Assembly (NCBI GenBank): GCA_030630245.1
Contig: DAOVNL010000037.1
Coordinates: 1 to 7,325 of the forward strand
Length of the DNA: 7,325 nt
Direction of reading: 5' to 3'
DNA from: Candidatus Omnitrophota bacterium
GTDB taxonomy: Bacteria; Omnitrophota; Gorgyraeia; B26-G9
Shown: positions 1 to 6,243 of the stretch, one piece after another
Layout: each line of letters opens with the position of its first letter
Numbering within the stretch: position 1 is the stretch's first letter
Program-made: the position numbers and the translations under genes
The notes under the pieces: generated by a model
The model's database searches: none
Told to the model about the DNA's origin: nothing
Seen by the model: only the letters and a program-made list of their open reading frames with translations

Positions 1-721
1 CAATTTTTTCGATGATCTCCTTCGCCCCCGGCATTCGTGCGGCTAAAGCCATGCGGATCGGACAGCCGACCATAACTTCAAAGTCCTTTATGCTCTCAAT
101 GCCGTCTGCAAATAAGATATTTGCCACAAGCCCAAGGTCACAGCATAAATTATAAGCCCGCTCAAGATGTTTACGCAAATTTTTGTCACCATTATAAGCA
201 AGCGATAAACTGTCTAAGAAAGTAGGATCACCCGCTCCCAATCGCAGCTTACCCAGGATTATCCTGACAATATATTTTGCCTCAATGGGGCTTGTGCTTT
301 TAAGCAAACCCGATAGAAATTCGGTTTTTTTTGCCACCACCCCTGCGCCGGAAAAACCGGCCAGCTCAGTTAATTTTTTATAAACATCCGCAATACTTAA
401 ATTTTTATTATATATCTTACACAGATTTTGAGCAACTTCCCCGTAATCACCGATACGCCGGAACATATCCTCTATTTGTTCCTTCGGTTTACCCGTAGTC
501 AGAACAATGCTTTTCTGGATAAGCTTTTCACTCATCTGAAATTCTATATTCCTAAAAGAAGGCAAAAGATGCCCCTGGCTAAGATATACAATTTCCTCAA
601 TATTTACTTTTTTATCCTGAGATGCTTTTTGGAAAAGCTCCGCAAGTATGTCTATCATTTCAAGACGCTTGGGTGTTGATTCTAACCTCTGAAAGTAAAC
701 TGATAGTTCCTTAAATTTCAT
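1..721 (-). CDS. ATP-dependent DNA ligase, N-terminal part (3' end beyond window)
   Basis: I translated this frame by hand: 240 codons are open from the ATG at 719-721 to the left edge, with no stop. The product starts MKFKELSVYFQRLESTPKRL and has the all-helical DNA-binding domain of archaeal/LIG1-type ATP-dependent ligases (DNA_ligase_A_N). Family-typical stretches are LAELF (about 26-30), YLSQGHLLPSF (about 46-56), GDYGEVAQ (about 91-98), ILGKLRLGAGD (about 155-165) and, near the edge, the MVGCPIRMALAARM segment that normally just precedes the adenylation domain. The catalytic KxDG lysine should lie just outside the window, so activity cannot be judged. The family seals nicks in duplex DNA using ATP. 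The gene is last visible in the rfb operon, 14 bases after the Nudix stop. Its ribosome site is weak (GGCGGG very close to the ATG), which suggests translational coupling. The full-length bacterial protein would be about 550-600 residues. Family call is firm; the role (repair or replication) is not. Confidence 0.88.
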   Translation of the reverse strand, partial: MKFKELSVYFQRLESTPKRLEMIDILAELFQKASQDKKVNIEEIVYLSQGHLLPSFRNIEFQMSEKLIQKSIVLTTGKPKEQIEDMFRRIGDYGEVAQNLCKIYNKNLSIADVYKKLTELAGFSGAGVVAKKTEFLSGLLKSTSPIEAKYIVRIILGKLRLGAGDPTFLDSLSLAYNGDKNLRKHLERAYNLCCDLGLVANILFADGIESIKDFEVMVGCPIRMALAARMPGAKEIIEKI

Positions 722-735
722 TACCCGCCAATTCC

Positions 736-1167
736 CTAATATTGCCTGAGCACACTCAAAGCTTTTCGTAAAATCTGTTTTTCATTCTCAAAAGTAACCT
801 TTTCAATAGCCTCGTCAATATCAACCCAGAGCACATCCTCAACTCCGGCATCATCCGTATTTATATCACCTTGACAATACTTCATCAAAAAATAATGCAC
901 TGTTTTATTAAGATGCAGTTTTCTTCTTTTATCCGCATAGGAGTAATAGACATCCTTTAAATGTTCTATTATTTGCCCCTCTAAGCCGGTCTCCTCTTTA
1001 ACCTCCCTTATTGCCGCCTCTTCCCTGGTTTCGTCTTTTTCAATCTTCCCCTTAGGCAAACACCACTGTGATGCGTTCTTGCGGCTGTAAATTATTACCT
1101 GGAATTCTCTCTCAGTCTCCCTATACAACACCGCTCCCGCGGATATTTCCGGCATGGTCTTATACAT
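736..1167 (-). CDS. Nudix hydrolase, Ap4A-hydrolase-like
   Basis: This 143-residue protein has a perfect Nudix box GX5EX7REUXEEXGU at residues 40-62 (G40, E46, R54, E55, E58, E59, G61, L62), the metal-binding and catalytic helix of pyrophosphohydrolases that cleave nucleoside diphosphates linked to another moiety. The opening (ISAGAVLYR, then WCLPKGKIE) resembles small bacterial diadenosine polyphosphate or NTP pyrophosphatases, and the length is normal for a single-domain Nudix enzyme. No signal peptide or membrane segment is visible, so it is cytoplasmic. The ATG at 1165-1167 lies 2 bases after the rfbD stop and is preceded by AGGAAG (complement of 1176-1181) at 8 bases, a good ribosome site that favours this start over Met5. 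It sits between rfbD and the ligase in one operon. Substrate is not predictable: dinucleoside polyphosphates are the family-based guess, and a nucleotide sugar is possible given the neighbours. Confidence 0.92.
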   Translation of the reverse strand: MYKTMPEISAGAVLYRETEREFQVIIYSRKNASQWCLPKGKIEKDETREEAAIREVKEETGLEGQIIEHLKDVYYSYADKRRKLHLNKTVHYFLMKYCQGDINTDDAGVEDVLWVDIDEAIEKVTFENEKQILRKALSVLRQY

Positions 1168-1169
1168 GA

Positions 1170-2090
1170 TCAGCGCTTCCTTTTTGAATCAGAAAGATAC
1201 GATTGCAAAGCCTGCCGCCATGTACAAAGTTTGTCTTTAGTGACTTGCTCATAACGGCTATTGTCAAGGATAGACCGCTCCGGCCTTTTTGCCGGCCGCA
1301 CAAACTGCGCTGAGTCAACCGGAACCACATCCACATTAATATTGCACACATCGACAATCGTTCTGGCAAATTCATACCAGGTGCAATTTTCATTGTTGCT
1401 TACGTGATAAACACCGTAGTTTTCCGCTTTCTCCGGCACCCAAAAAACCGCTTTGATCAATTCCCTTAAGCCTAAAGATAATGATACCGTGTACGTCGGA
1501 GAGCCTCTCTGGTCATTGACAACTTTCAATGTATCAACCTGAGCTGACTTATCTATGATCGTCTTTACAAAGTTTTTACCGCCTTTTCCAAAAAGCCAGC
1601 TTGTTCTGACGATCAAGCTCGCAGGCAAACCAGTCCGCACTAACTCCTCACCCTCAAGCTTTGTCCGGCCGTAGACATTCAGCGGCGAGGTTGCATCACT
1701 TTCTGTGTATGCAGTGGGTTTTTCCCCGCTAAAAACATAATCTGTGCTGATATATATAAGTTTTGTTTTATATTCCCGGCATAAGCTGACAATATTCTTT
1801 GTCCCCCGGACATTTATAGTTTCGGCTTTTTCCGGATATTTTTCACAGCCGTCAACATCAGTAAAAGCTGCTGTATGAATGATCAACCAGGGCTTAATTT
1901 CCTCAAAAACCTTTTTTAATCCCCCGGCATCGGTAATGTCACAGCAAAAAAAAGCATACTTGCTGTCTCCGGACTCATGCACATCTATGCCGCTGATACT
2001 GTATTGACTCTCAAGAACAGGCGCCAGGTCTTTGCCCAGCATCCCGTTAATACCTGTGATCAATATCCTTTTTTTAATTTCATCCACCAT
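1170..2090 (-). CDS. rfbD: dTDP-4-dehydrorhamnose reductase (RmlD)
   Basis: This 306-residue short-chain dehydrogenase of the RmlD family performs the last step of dTDP-L-rhamnose synthesis, NAD(P)H-dependent reduction of dTDP-4-dehydro-L-rhamnose, in the cytoplasm. Visible features are the Rossmann loop GINGMLG (13-19), HTAAFTDVDGCE (72-83), STDYVFSG (115-122), the catalytic pair Y140 and K144 in YGRTK, RTSWLFG (162-168) and the C-terminal RPAKRPERSILD (265-276) typical of RmlD substrate binding. Length is normal (about 280-300 in most relatives). The first 31 bases overlap the 3' end of rfbB in another frame. AAGG (complement of 2101-2104), 10 bases upstream of the ATG, supports this start, so the overlap appears real and the two genes are probably translationally coupled. 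Gene order rfbB-rfbD agrees with the pathway, although rmlC, which supplies its substrate, is absent from the window. Confidence 0.93.
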   Translation of the reverse strand: MVDEIKKRILITGINGMLGKDLAPVLESQYSISGIDVHESGDSKYAFFCCDITDAGGLKKVFEEIKPWLIIHTAAFTDVDGCEKYPEKAETINVRGTKNIVSLCREYKTKLIYISTDYVFSGEKPTAYTESDATSPLNVYGRTKLEGEELVRTGLPASLIVRTSWLFGKGGKNFVKTIIDKSAQVDTLKVVNDQRGSPTYTVSLSLGLRELIKAVFWVPEKAENYGVYHVSNNENCTWYEFARTIVDVCNINVDVVPVDSAQFVRPAKRPERSILDNSRYEQVTKDKLCTWRQALQSYLSDSKRKR

Positions 2091-3022
2091 GATCGATTCG
2101 CCTTATACCAGTTAACCGTAGAAAGTATTGCCTCAGAAAAAGAGACCTGAGGCTTAAACCCTAATTTGGAGATTTCACCTATATCAAGACTATAGCGGCG
2201 GTCATGCCCGGGACGGTCCTTTACGTATTTTATATATTTATCGCTTTTGCCGAGTATTTTAAGAATCGTTCCGGTCAGCTGCATATTACTTATTTCGTTG
2301 CCGGCCCCGATATTGTAGATCTCTGCTCCCTTTCCCTTTCTTAAAACCAGATCAATCCCCGCGCAATTATCTAAAACAAAAATCCAATCGCGGATATTAC
2401 CCCCATCTCCGTAAAGCGGAACCCGCTTATTTTCCAAAAGATTCGTTATGAAAAGCGGAATTACCTTTTCCGGGAATTGAAAAGGCCCGAAGTTGTTGCT
2501 GGAACGGGTGATCATCGCATTAAAATTATATGTCTTTGAATATGCCCTGACGATTAGATCCGCAGACGCTTTGCTCGCAGAATACGGACTGTTCGGTTCC
2601 ATAATATCGCCTTCTTTAAATGATCCCCTAAGCCGCGAGCCGTAGACCTCATCCGTGCTTATCTGGATAAACTTTTTTATTTTCATGCTTCTGGCTACAT
2701 TTAAAAGCACTTCCACTCCGATAATATTTGTTTTTAAGAAAACCACAGGGTCTTTGATAGACCTATCCACATGGCTCTCCGCCGCAAAATTTATAGCCGC
2801 GTTGCAACCGCGCATCGCATTTTTAACAGCCTTTTTATTACAGATATCACCCTTAACAAAACGGTATCTTTTACTACAGGATATATCTTTAAGGCTGGCT
2901 TTGCATGAAGCATATGTCTGCTTATCAAAGTTGACAATGCTTGTCTTCGGATATTTGTACAATATATATCTTATAAAATTACTGCCTATAAAGCCCAGTC
3001 CTCCTGTAACAAATAGTTTCAT
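2060..3022 (-). CDS. rfbB: dTDP-glucose 4,6-dehydratase (RmlB)
   Basis: This 320-residue extended short-chain dehydrogenase converts dTDP-glucose to dTDP-4-keto-6-deoxyglucose with bound NAD+, the second step toward dTDP-L-rhamnose and other deoxysugars. Motifs in order: GGLGFIG (7-13, NAD loop), NFAAESHVDRSI (78-89), TDEVYG (123-128) with the dehydratase acid/base pair D124-E125, YSASK (Y147, K151), RSSNNFGPFQFPEK (173-186), YGDGGNIRDWI (204-214) and RPGHDRRYS (270-278). All expected catalytic residues are present. The length is at the short end of the usual 320-360. The start is well supported: GGGAG (complement of 3031-3035) lies 8 bases upstream of the ATG at 3020-3022. It is the first gene of the operon and is served by the promoter at 3146-3174, with a predicted untranslated leader of about 115 bases. 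A related UDP- or CDP-sugar dehydratase is less likely because rfbD follows. Confidence 0.94.
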   Translation of the reverse strand: MKLFVTGGLGFIGSNFIRYILYKYPKTSIVNFDKQTYASCKASLKDISCSKRYRFVKGDICNKKAVKNAMRGCNAAINFAAESHVDRSIKDPVVFLKTNIIGVEVLLNVARSMKIKKFIQISTDEVYGSRLRGSFKEGDIMEPNSPYSASKASADLIVRAYSKTYNFNAMITRSSNNFGPFQFPEKVIPLFITNLLENKRVPLYGDGGNIRDWIFVLDNCAGIDLVLRKGKGAEIYNIGAGNEISNMQLTGTILKILGKSDKYIKYVKDRPGHDRRYSLDIGEISKLGFKPQVSFSEAILSTVNWYKANRSWWMKLKKGY

Positions 3023-3145
3023 TTGTATATCTCCCGTAATTGTTTTTTAAAAACAACAAAATTCCACCTTTGCCGTTTAAAAGAAACTTCGCAACTTATT
3101 TATTTTATCAAAGTTAAGGGATTTTTATGCCTTTATTTCAAGAAA

Positions 3146-3174
3146 ATTTTAACATATAACAATATCAATGTCAA
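3146..3174 (-). promoter_or_regulatory. Sigma-70-type promoter for the rfbB-rfbD-nudix-ligase operon
   Basis: Read on the minus strand, a perfect -35 box TTGACA (complement of 3169-3174) is followed by a 17-base spacer and TAAAAT (complement of 3146-3151), five of six bases of the -10 consensus. The predicted start is near 3139, giving a leader of about 115 bases before rfbB. The upstream edge of the -35 box overlaps the first copy of the 12-bp tandem repeat, so the repeats occupy about -34 to -67, where activators or the alpha subunit usually touch DNA. Called from the sequence match only. Confidence 0.72.
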
Positions 3175-3212
3175 TCCAGCCCGTAATCCAGCCCGTAATC
3201 CAGCCCGTAATC
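3173..3212. repeat. 12-bp tandem repeat, 3.3 copies
   Basis: The unit AATCCAGCCCGT occurs three times without mismatch (3173-3184, 3185-3196, 3197-3208), followed by a partial AATC (3209-3212). The array begins inside the rfb promoter -35 box and ends inside the left arm of the adjacent inverted repeat, with which it shares GTAATC. Read in one plus-strand frame it would give an Asn-Pro-Ala-Arg repeat, but that frame has no gene-like character. Perfect identity between copies suggests recent expansion by slippage or selection on the unit. Confidence 0.9.
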
Positions 3213-3324
3213 GGTGAGTGAATGGGGGGATCATGTTTAAAAGATATCGCGTTGTGTTTCAAACAGCTAAAGAGAATCTATTTCGCGTGAAGATATGACA
3301 TACCCCCATTGACTCAGCGATTAC
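3207..3324. repeat. 118-bp element with 22-bp imperfect inverted termini (possible MITE or paired operator)
   Basis: The left arm 3207-3228 (begins GTAATCGG, ends AATGGGGG) is the reverse complement of the right arm 3303-3324 (begins CCCCCATT, ends GCGATTAC) at 20 of 22 positions. The two mismatches pair 3214 with 3317 and 3220 with 3311. The 74-base interior is not strongly symmetrical. Both arms carry a TA near their outer end (3208-3209 and 3322-3323), which would fit a TA-target transposable element, but no longer target-site duplication is visible. The element lies upstream of both predicted transcription starts (about 3139 minus, about 3379 plus), so it is unlikely to be a terminator or attenuator of either gene. 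Structure is directly seen; the nature of the element is inference. Confidence 0.85.
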
Positions 3325-3343
3325 ACACTGCCCATATTTTTTC

Positions 3344-3372
3344 TTGATTAAAAACAAATTTCATTCTATAAT
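3344..3372 (+). promoter_or_regulatory. Sigma-70-type promoter for the GH94-like gene
   Basis: TTGATT (3344-3349) and a perfect TATAAT (3367-3372) are separated by exactly 17 bases. The predicted start is about 3379, leaving a leader of about 65 bases to the ATG at 3445. The right arm of the inverted repeat ends 19 bases before the -35 box, at about -55 to -76 from the predicted start, a normal place for a regulator to bind. Confidence 0.75.
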
Positions 3373-3444
3373 ATATTTCTTGAAAATTTTCCCTTTGTGT
3401 TAGCTTTTTAAAAGTTAGACATTTGAATAGGAAAAACAATACTC

Positions 3445-6168
3445 ATGAAAAATAACTTATGGACTTTTACAAATCGTAACGGAGATTTTACATTCTCCAA
3501 CCCTGAAAAAATAAGCCGTCTGTACTTTCCTCTGGCCAATGAGGCAGAATTTATGTCCTCAATAACTCCCCTGCTTAAAGGAGATATAAAAATAGGCCAG
3601 AATAATTTTTTAATGCTTCCGATCACCAGTGAAGACCTTTACTCAACTGTTTCCGGCAGGAACTTCTGGATATATATTAATCAAGATACCTACTGGGCAA
3701 TAAACGGCACTCCTCATCTGCCTAATGATCATAAAGAAGAAGTCACTTTAAAAGCCGGCATACTCTGGCATACCATAAAAAGAGCTAATAAAATGATCGG
3801 TCTGGAAGCGGAAATTACCAATTTTATTCCGGCCAGCAGAGAACACGTGGAATTAATGACCGTTAAAATAACCAATACCTCCGCACGGGCAATAACCTTT
3901 ACCCCGACATCAGCTATTCCGATATTCGGAAGGTCGGCAGATAACCTGCGCGACCACCGGCATGTCACAAGCTTACTGCACAGGACAAAACTAACCAGTA
4001 ACGGTATAATTGTAAAGCCGGAGATGTCTTTTGATGAACGCGGGCATAAAACTAATATTTATTCTTATTATGTGCTTGGCTGCGAAGAAGACTCCGCCCC
4101 ATGCATCGGTCAGTTTCCGACTATTGAATCTTTTATCGGTGAAGGCGGCTCTTTTATCTGTCCCCGGGCTGTAGTTGAGGATTATTCGGCTGTTAAAAAG
4201 GTCGAAGCGCGCCATCACGGAAAAGAAGCGATCGGAGCGCTGCGGTTCAGAAAAAAAACCCTGATCCCCGATGAGTCGATAACTTATATTTTAATGCTCG
4301 GCATCGCTGAGCGGCCAAGCGAAATAAAAAGGATATATAAGAAATTCAACCACAGGGATAAGGTTGAGAAAGCCTTAATAGACAATATCGATTACTGGAA
4401 AAAAAGAATAGATTCCATAAGCTTTTGTACGGGCGAACAGCTCAAAGATAACTGGCTGCGCTGGGTAGGACTTCAGCCGATTTTAAGAAAAATATTCGGC
4501 TGTTCTTTCTTGCCGGATTTTGACTACGGCCGGGGCGGTAAGGGATGGCGGGACCTCTGGCAGGATTGTCTTACACTGATCCTTGCGCATCCAGGCCAGA
4601 CCAGAGATATTCTCATCGCCAATTTCTCCGGAGTAAGGATTGACGGCACAAACGCAACTATTATCACTAAAAAACCGGGGGCTTTTATTGCGGACCGAAA
4701 TAAAATAAGCCGCGTATGGATGGATCACGGAGTATGGCCATTCTTTACCTTGCAGCTTTATATTAACCAAACCGGTGATTTTGATATCCTTTTCGGCAAA
4801 TCAACATACTTTTACGATTCTCAATTATCCAGGGCAAAAGAAATCGATACATCCTGGAACCCGAACCTCAAACATTTTAAACAACTGCACACCAAAGACG
4901 GACATCTTTACCAGGGAACCGTATTGGAACATATTTTAGTACAGCATCTGGTTCAGTTCTTCAATGTAGGCAAACATAATAATATCAAACTTGAAGATGC
5001 CGACTGGAACGATGGGCTGGATATGGCCAGCGAAAAGGGCGAAAGCGTTGCCTTTACCTGTTTCTATGCCCGCAATATCTATGAAATCACCATGCTGCTG
5101 CTTGAATTAAAAAAGAGAAGAAAGAAAAAAACTATCAACATCTCAAAAGAGCTTTTCATCCTTCTTGACCGCCTGCACAGGCACCCTGTAAACTACAACC
5201 GCCCGGATGAAAAAACAACTCTCTTCCATAGATATCTCAATGCCGTAAAAACCAGAGTTTCCGGTAAGAAAGTCTCCGTAAAATTAGAGGATTTGATTGC
5301 CGACCTTTCTCAAAAATGGCAATGGATGTTTTCACATGTGCGCAAAAAAGAATGGATCGCTCTAAACAAAAACAGCGGATTTTTCAATGGATACTATGAT
5401 AACAGAGGCAAACGAGTCGAAGGAAAAATAAACCGCCATATTAGAATGACCCTCACAGGCCAGGTATTTCCGATAATGAGCGGAATATCTTCAAAAAAAC
5501 AAACAAAGCATATCTTTGCTGCGGCTAACAAATACTTAAAAGATAAGAAGTTGGGCGGCTTCAGGTTAAATACAAATTTCAAAAAACCCCAGTTAGACTT
5601 AGGACGCGCGTTCGCGTTTTCTTACGGAGAGAAAGAAAACGGTTCGGTGTTCAGCCATATGTGCGTGATATTCGCTTATGCTTTGTATCAGAGAAACTTT
5701 GTCCGGGAAGGATTTTCGGTTTTGGAAAGCCTGATAAACCTGGCCACAAACACGCAAGTAAGCAAAATATACCCTTGCCTGCCTGAATATTTTAACCTTG
5801 AAGGTAAAGGCATGTATTGTTACCTTACCGGATCGGCAAGCTGGTACATACTCGTGATCCTGACTCAGGTATTTGGTGTAAAGGGGCATTTTGGAAACAT
5901 GATAATCGAACCGAAATTAACCAGTAAGCAGTTTAAAACCTCTGATACGGTTTCCATGTCCTGCTATTTCGCGGAACGCAGATTAAGCGTTGTTTTCATC
6001 AACCCTAAAAAAGTTGATTTTGAAGATTATAAAATAACAAATGTCAAGATCAAGCCTTTCGCGATAACTTATAAACGCTCCGGAACGCGTAAACTCAAAT
6101 TCCTGCGCGAAGACATATTAAGCTTCCCTAAAAATACGCATATTACCATTGAGATAACTTTGGGCTGA
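3445..6168 (+). CDS. GH94-family glycoside phosphorylase (cellobiose/laminaribiose phosphorylase-like)
   Basis: This 907-residue protein carries the GH94 architecture: N-terminal beta-sandwich (about 1-290), helical linker (about 300-340), (alpha/alpha)6 catalytic barrel (about 340-805) and a C-terminal beta domain. Landmarks are GRGGKGWRDLWQD (362-374), NFSGVRIDGTNATII (393-407), VWMDHGVWPF (424-433), ADWNDGLD (519-526) whose second Asp, D523, matches the general acid of cellobiose phosphorylase, ENGSVFSH (731-738) and LTGSASW (794-800), which aligns with the phosphate-binding loop. GH94 enzymes split beta-glucosides with inorganic phosphate, releasing a sugar 1-phosphate. No signal peptide is present, so it should be cytoplasmic. 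The length exceeds cellobiose phosphorylase (about 800-820) and is nearer laminaribiose-type members (about 900, from memory). TAGGAA (3428-3433) is a modest ribosome site. A lysine/arginine-rich stretch (555-562) lies just after the catalytic Asp region. It ends in tandem TGA codons. Family is firm; the sugar is unknown. Confidence 0.87.
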   Translation: MKNNLWTFTNRNGDFTFSNPEKISRLYFPLANEAEFMSSITPLLKGDIKIGQNNFLMLPITSEDLYSTVSGRNFWIYINQDTYWAINGTPHLPNDHKEEVTLKAGILWHTIKRANKMIGLEAEITNFIPASREHVELMTVKITNTSARAITFTPTSAIPIFGRSADNLRDHRHVTSLLHRTKLTSNGIIVKPEMSFDERGHKTNIYSYYVLGCEEDSAPCIGQFPTIESFIGEGGSFICPRAVVEDYSAVKKVEARHHGKEAIGALRFRKKTLIPDESITYILMLGIAERPSEIKRIYKKFNHRDKVEKALIDNIDYWKKRIDSISFCTGEQLKDNWLRWVGLQPILRKIFGCSFLPDFDYGRGGKGWRDLWQDCLTLILAHPGQTRDILIANFSGVRIDGTNATIITKKPGAFIADRNKISRVWMDHGVWPFFTLQLYINQTGDFDILFGKSTYFYDSQLSRAKEIDTSWNPNLKHFKQLHTKDGHLYQGTVLEHILVQHLVQFFNVGKHNNIKLEDADWNDGLDMASEKGESVAFTCFYARNIYEITMLLLELKKRRKKKTINISKELFILLDRLHRHPVNYNRPDEKTTLFHRYLNAVKTRVSGKKVSVKLEDLIADLSQKWQWMFSHVRKKEWIALNKNSGFFNGYYDNRGKRVEGKINRHIRMTLTGQVFPIMSGISSKKQTKHIFAAANKYLKDKKLGGFRLNTNFKKPQLDLGRAFAFSYGEKENGSVFSHMCVIFAYALYQRNFVREGFSVLESLINLATNTQVSKIYPCLPEYFNLEGKGMYCYLTGSASWYILVILTQVFGVKGHFGNMIIEPKLTSKQFKTSDTVSMSCYFAERRLSVVFINPKKVDFEDYKITNVKIKPFAITYKRSGTRKLKFLREDILSFPKNTHITIEITLG

Positions 6169-6243
6169 TGAGTTAAAGGACAGGATTGTTGATAATTATT
6201 ATTCCATGAATATGGTCTGGCACAATATACAATTTGTCTTTTA
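6169..6243. other. Convergent intergenic gap, no clear terminator
   Basis: This 75-base AT-rich gap separates the 3' ends of the plus-strand phosphorylase and the minus-strand permease. I looked for a GC-rich stem followed by a T run on either strand and found only a 4-bp CCAT/ATGG stem (6204-6215) with no U tract after it. Termination here may be Rho-dependent or read-through; the sequence does not show which. Confidence 0.6.

Noticed and set aside
3040..3056. 17-base AT palindrome TTGTTTTT-T-AAAAACAA just upstream of the rfbB ribosome site
   Set aside because: It is made only of T and A runs with a minimal loop, so the stem would be weak. No terminator or riboswitch feature accompanies it.
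3023..3217. 64-codon plus-strand open frame ending in an Asn-Pro-Ala-Arg repeat
   Set aside because: It overlaps the rfb leader and promoter, has no ribosome site, and its repeat tail is just the 12-bp DNA repeat read in frame.
3207..3324. CRISPR, integron attC site or tRNA/riboswitch explanation for the repeat region
   Set aside because: The 12-bp units have no spacers, the inverted arms lack the conserved attC core boxes, and neither a cloverleaf nor a known aptamer pattern could be drawn.
6204..6215. Small hairpin CCAT/ATGG in the convergent gap as a bidirectional terminator
   Set aside because: Four base pairs with no adjacent U tract on either strand is too weak.
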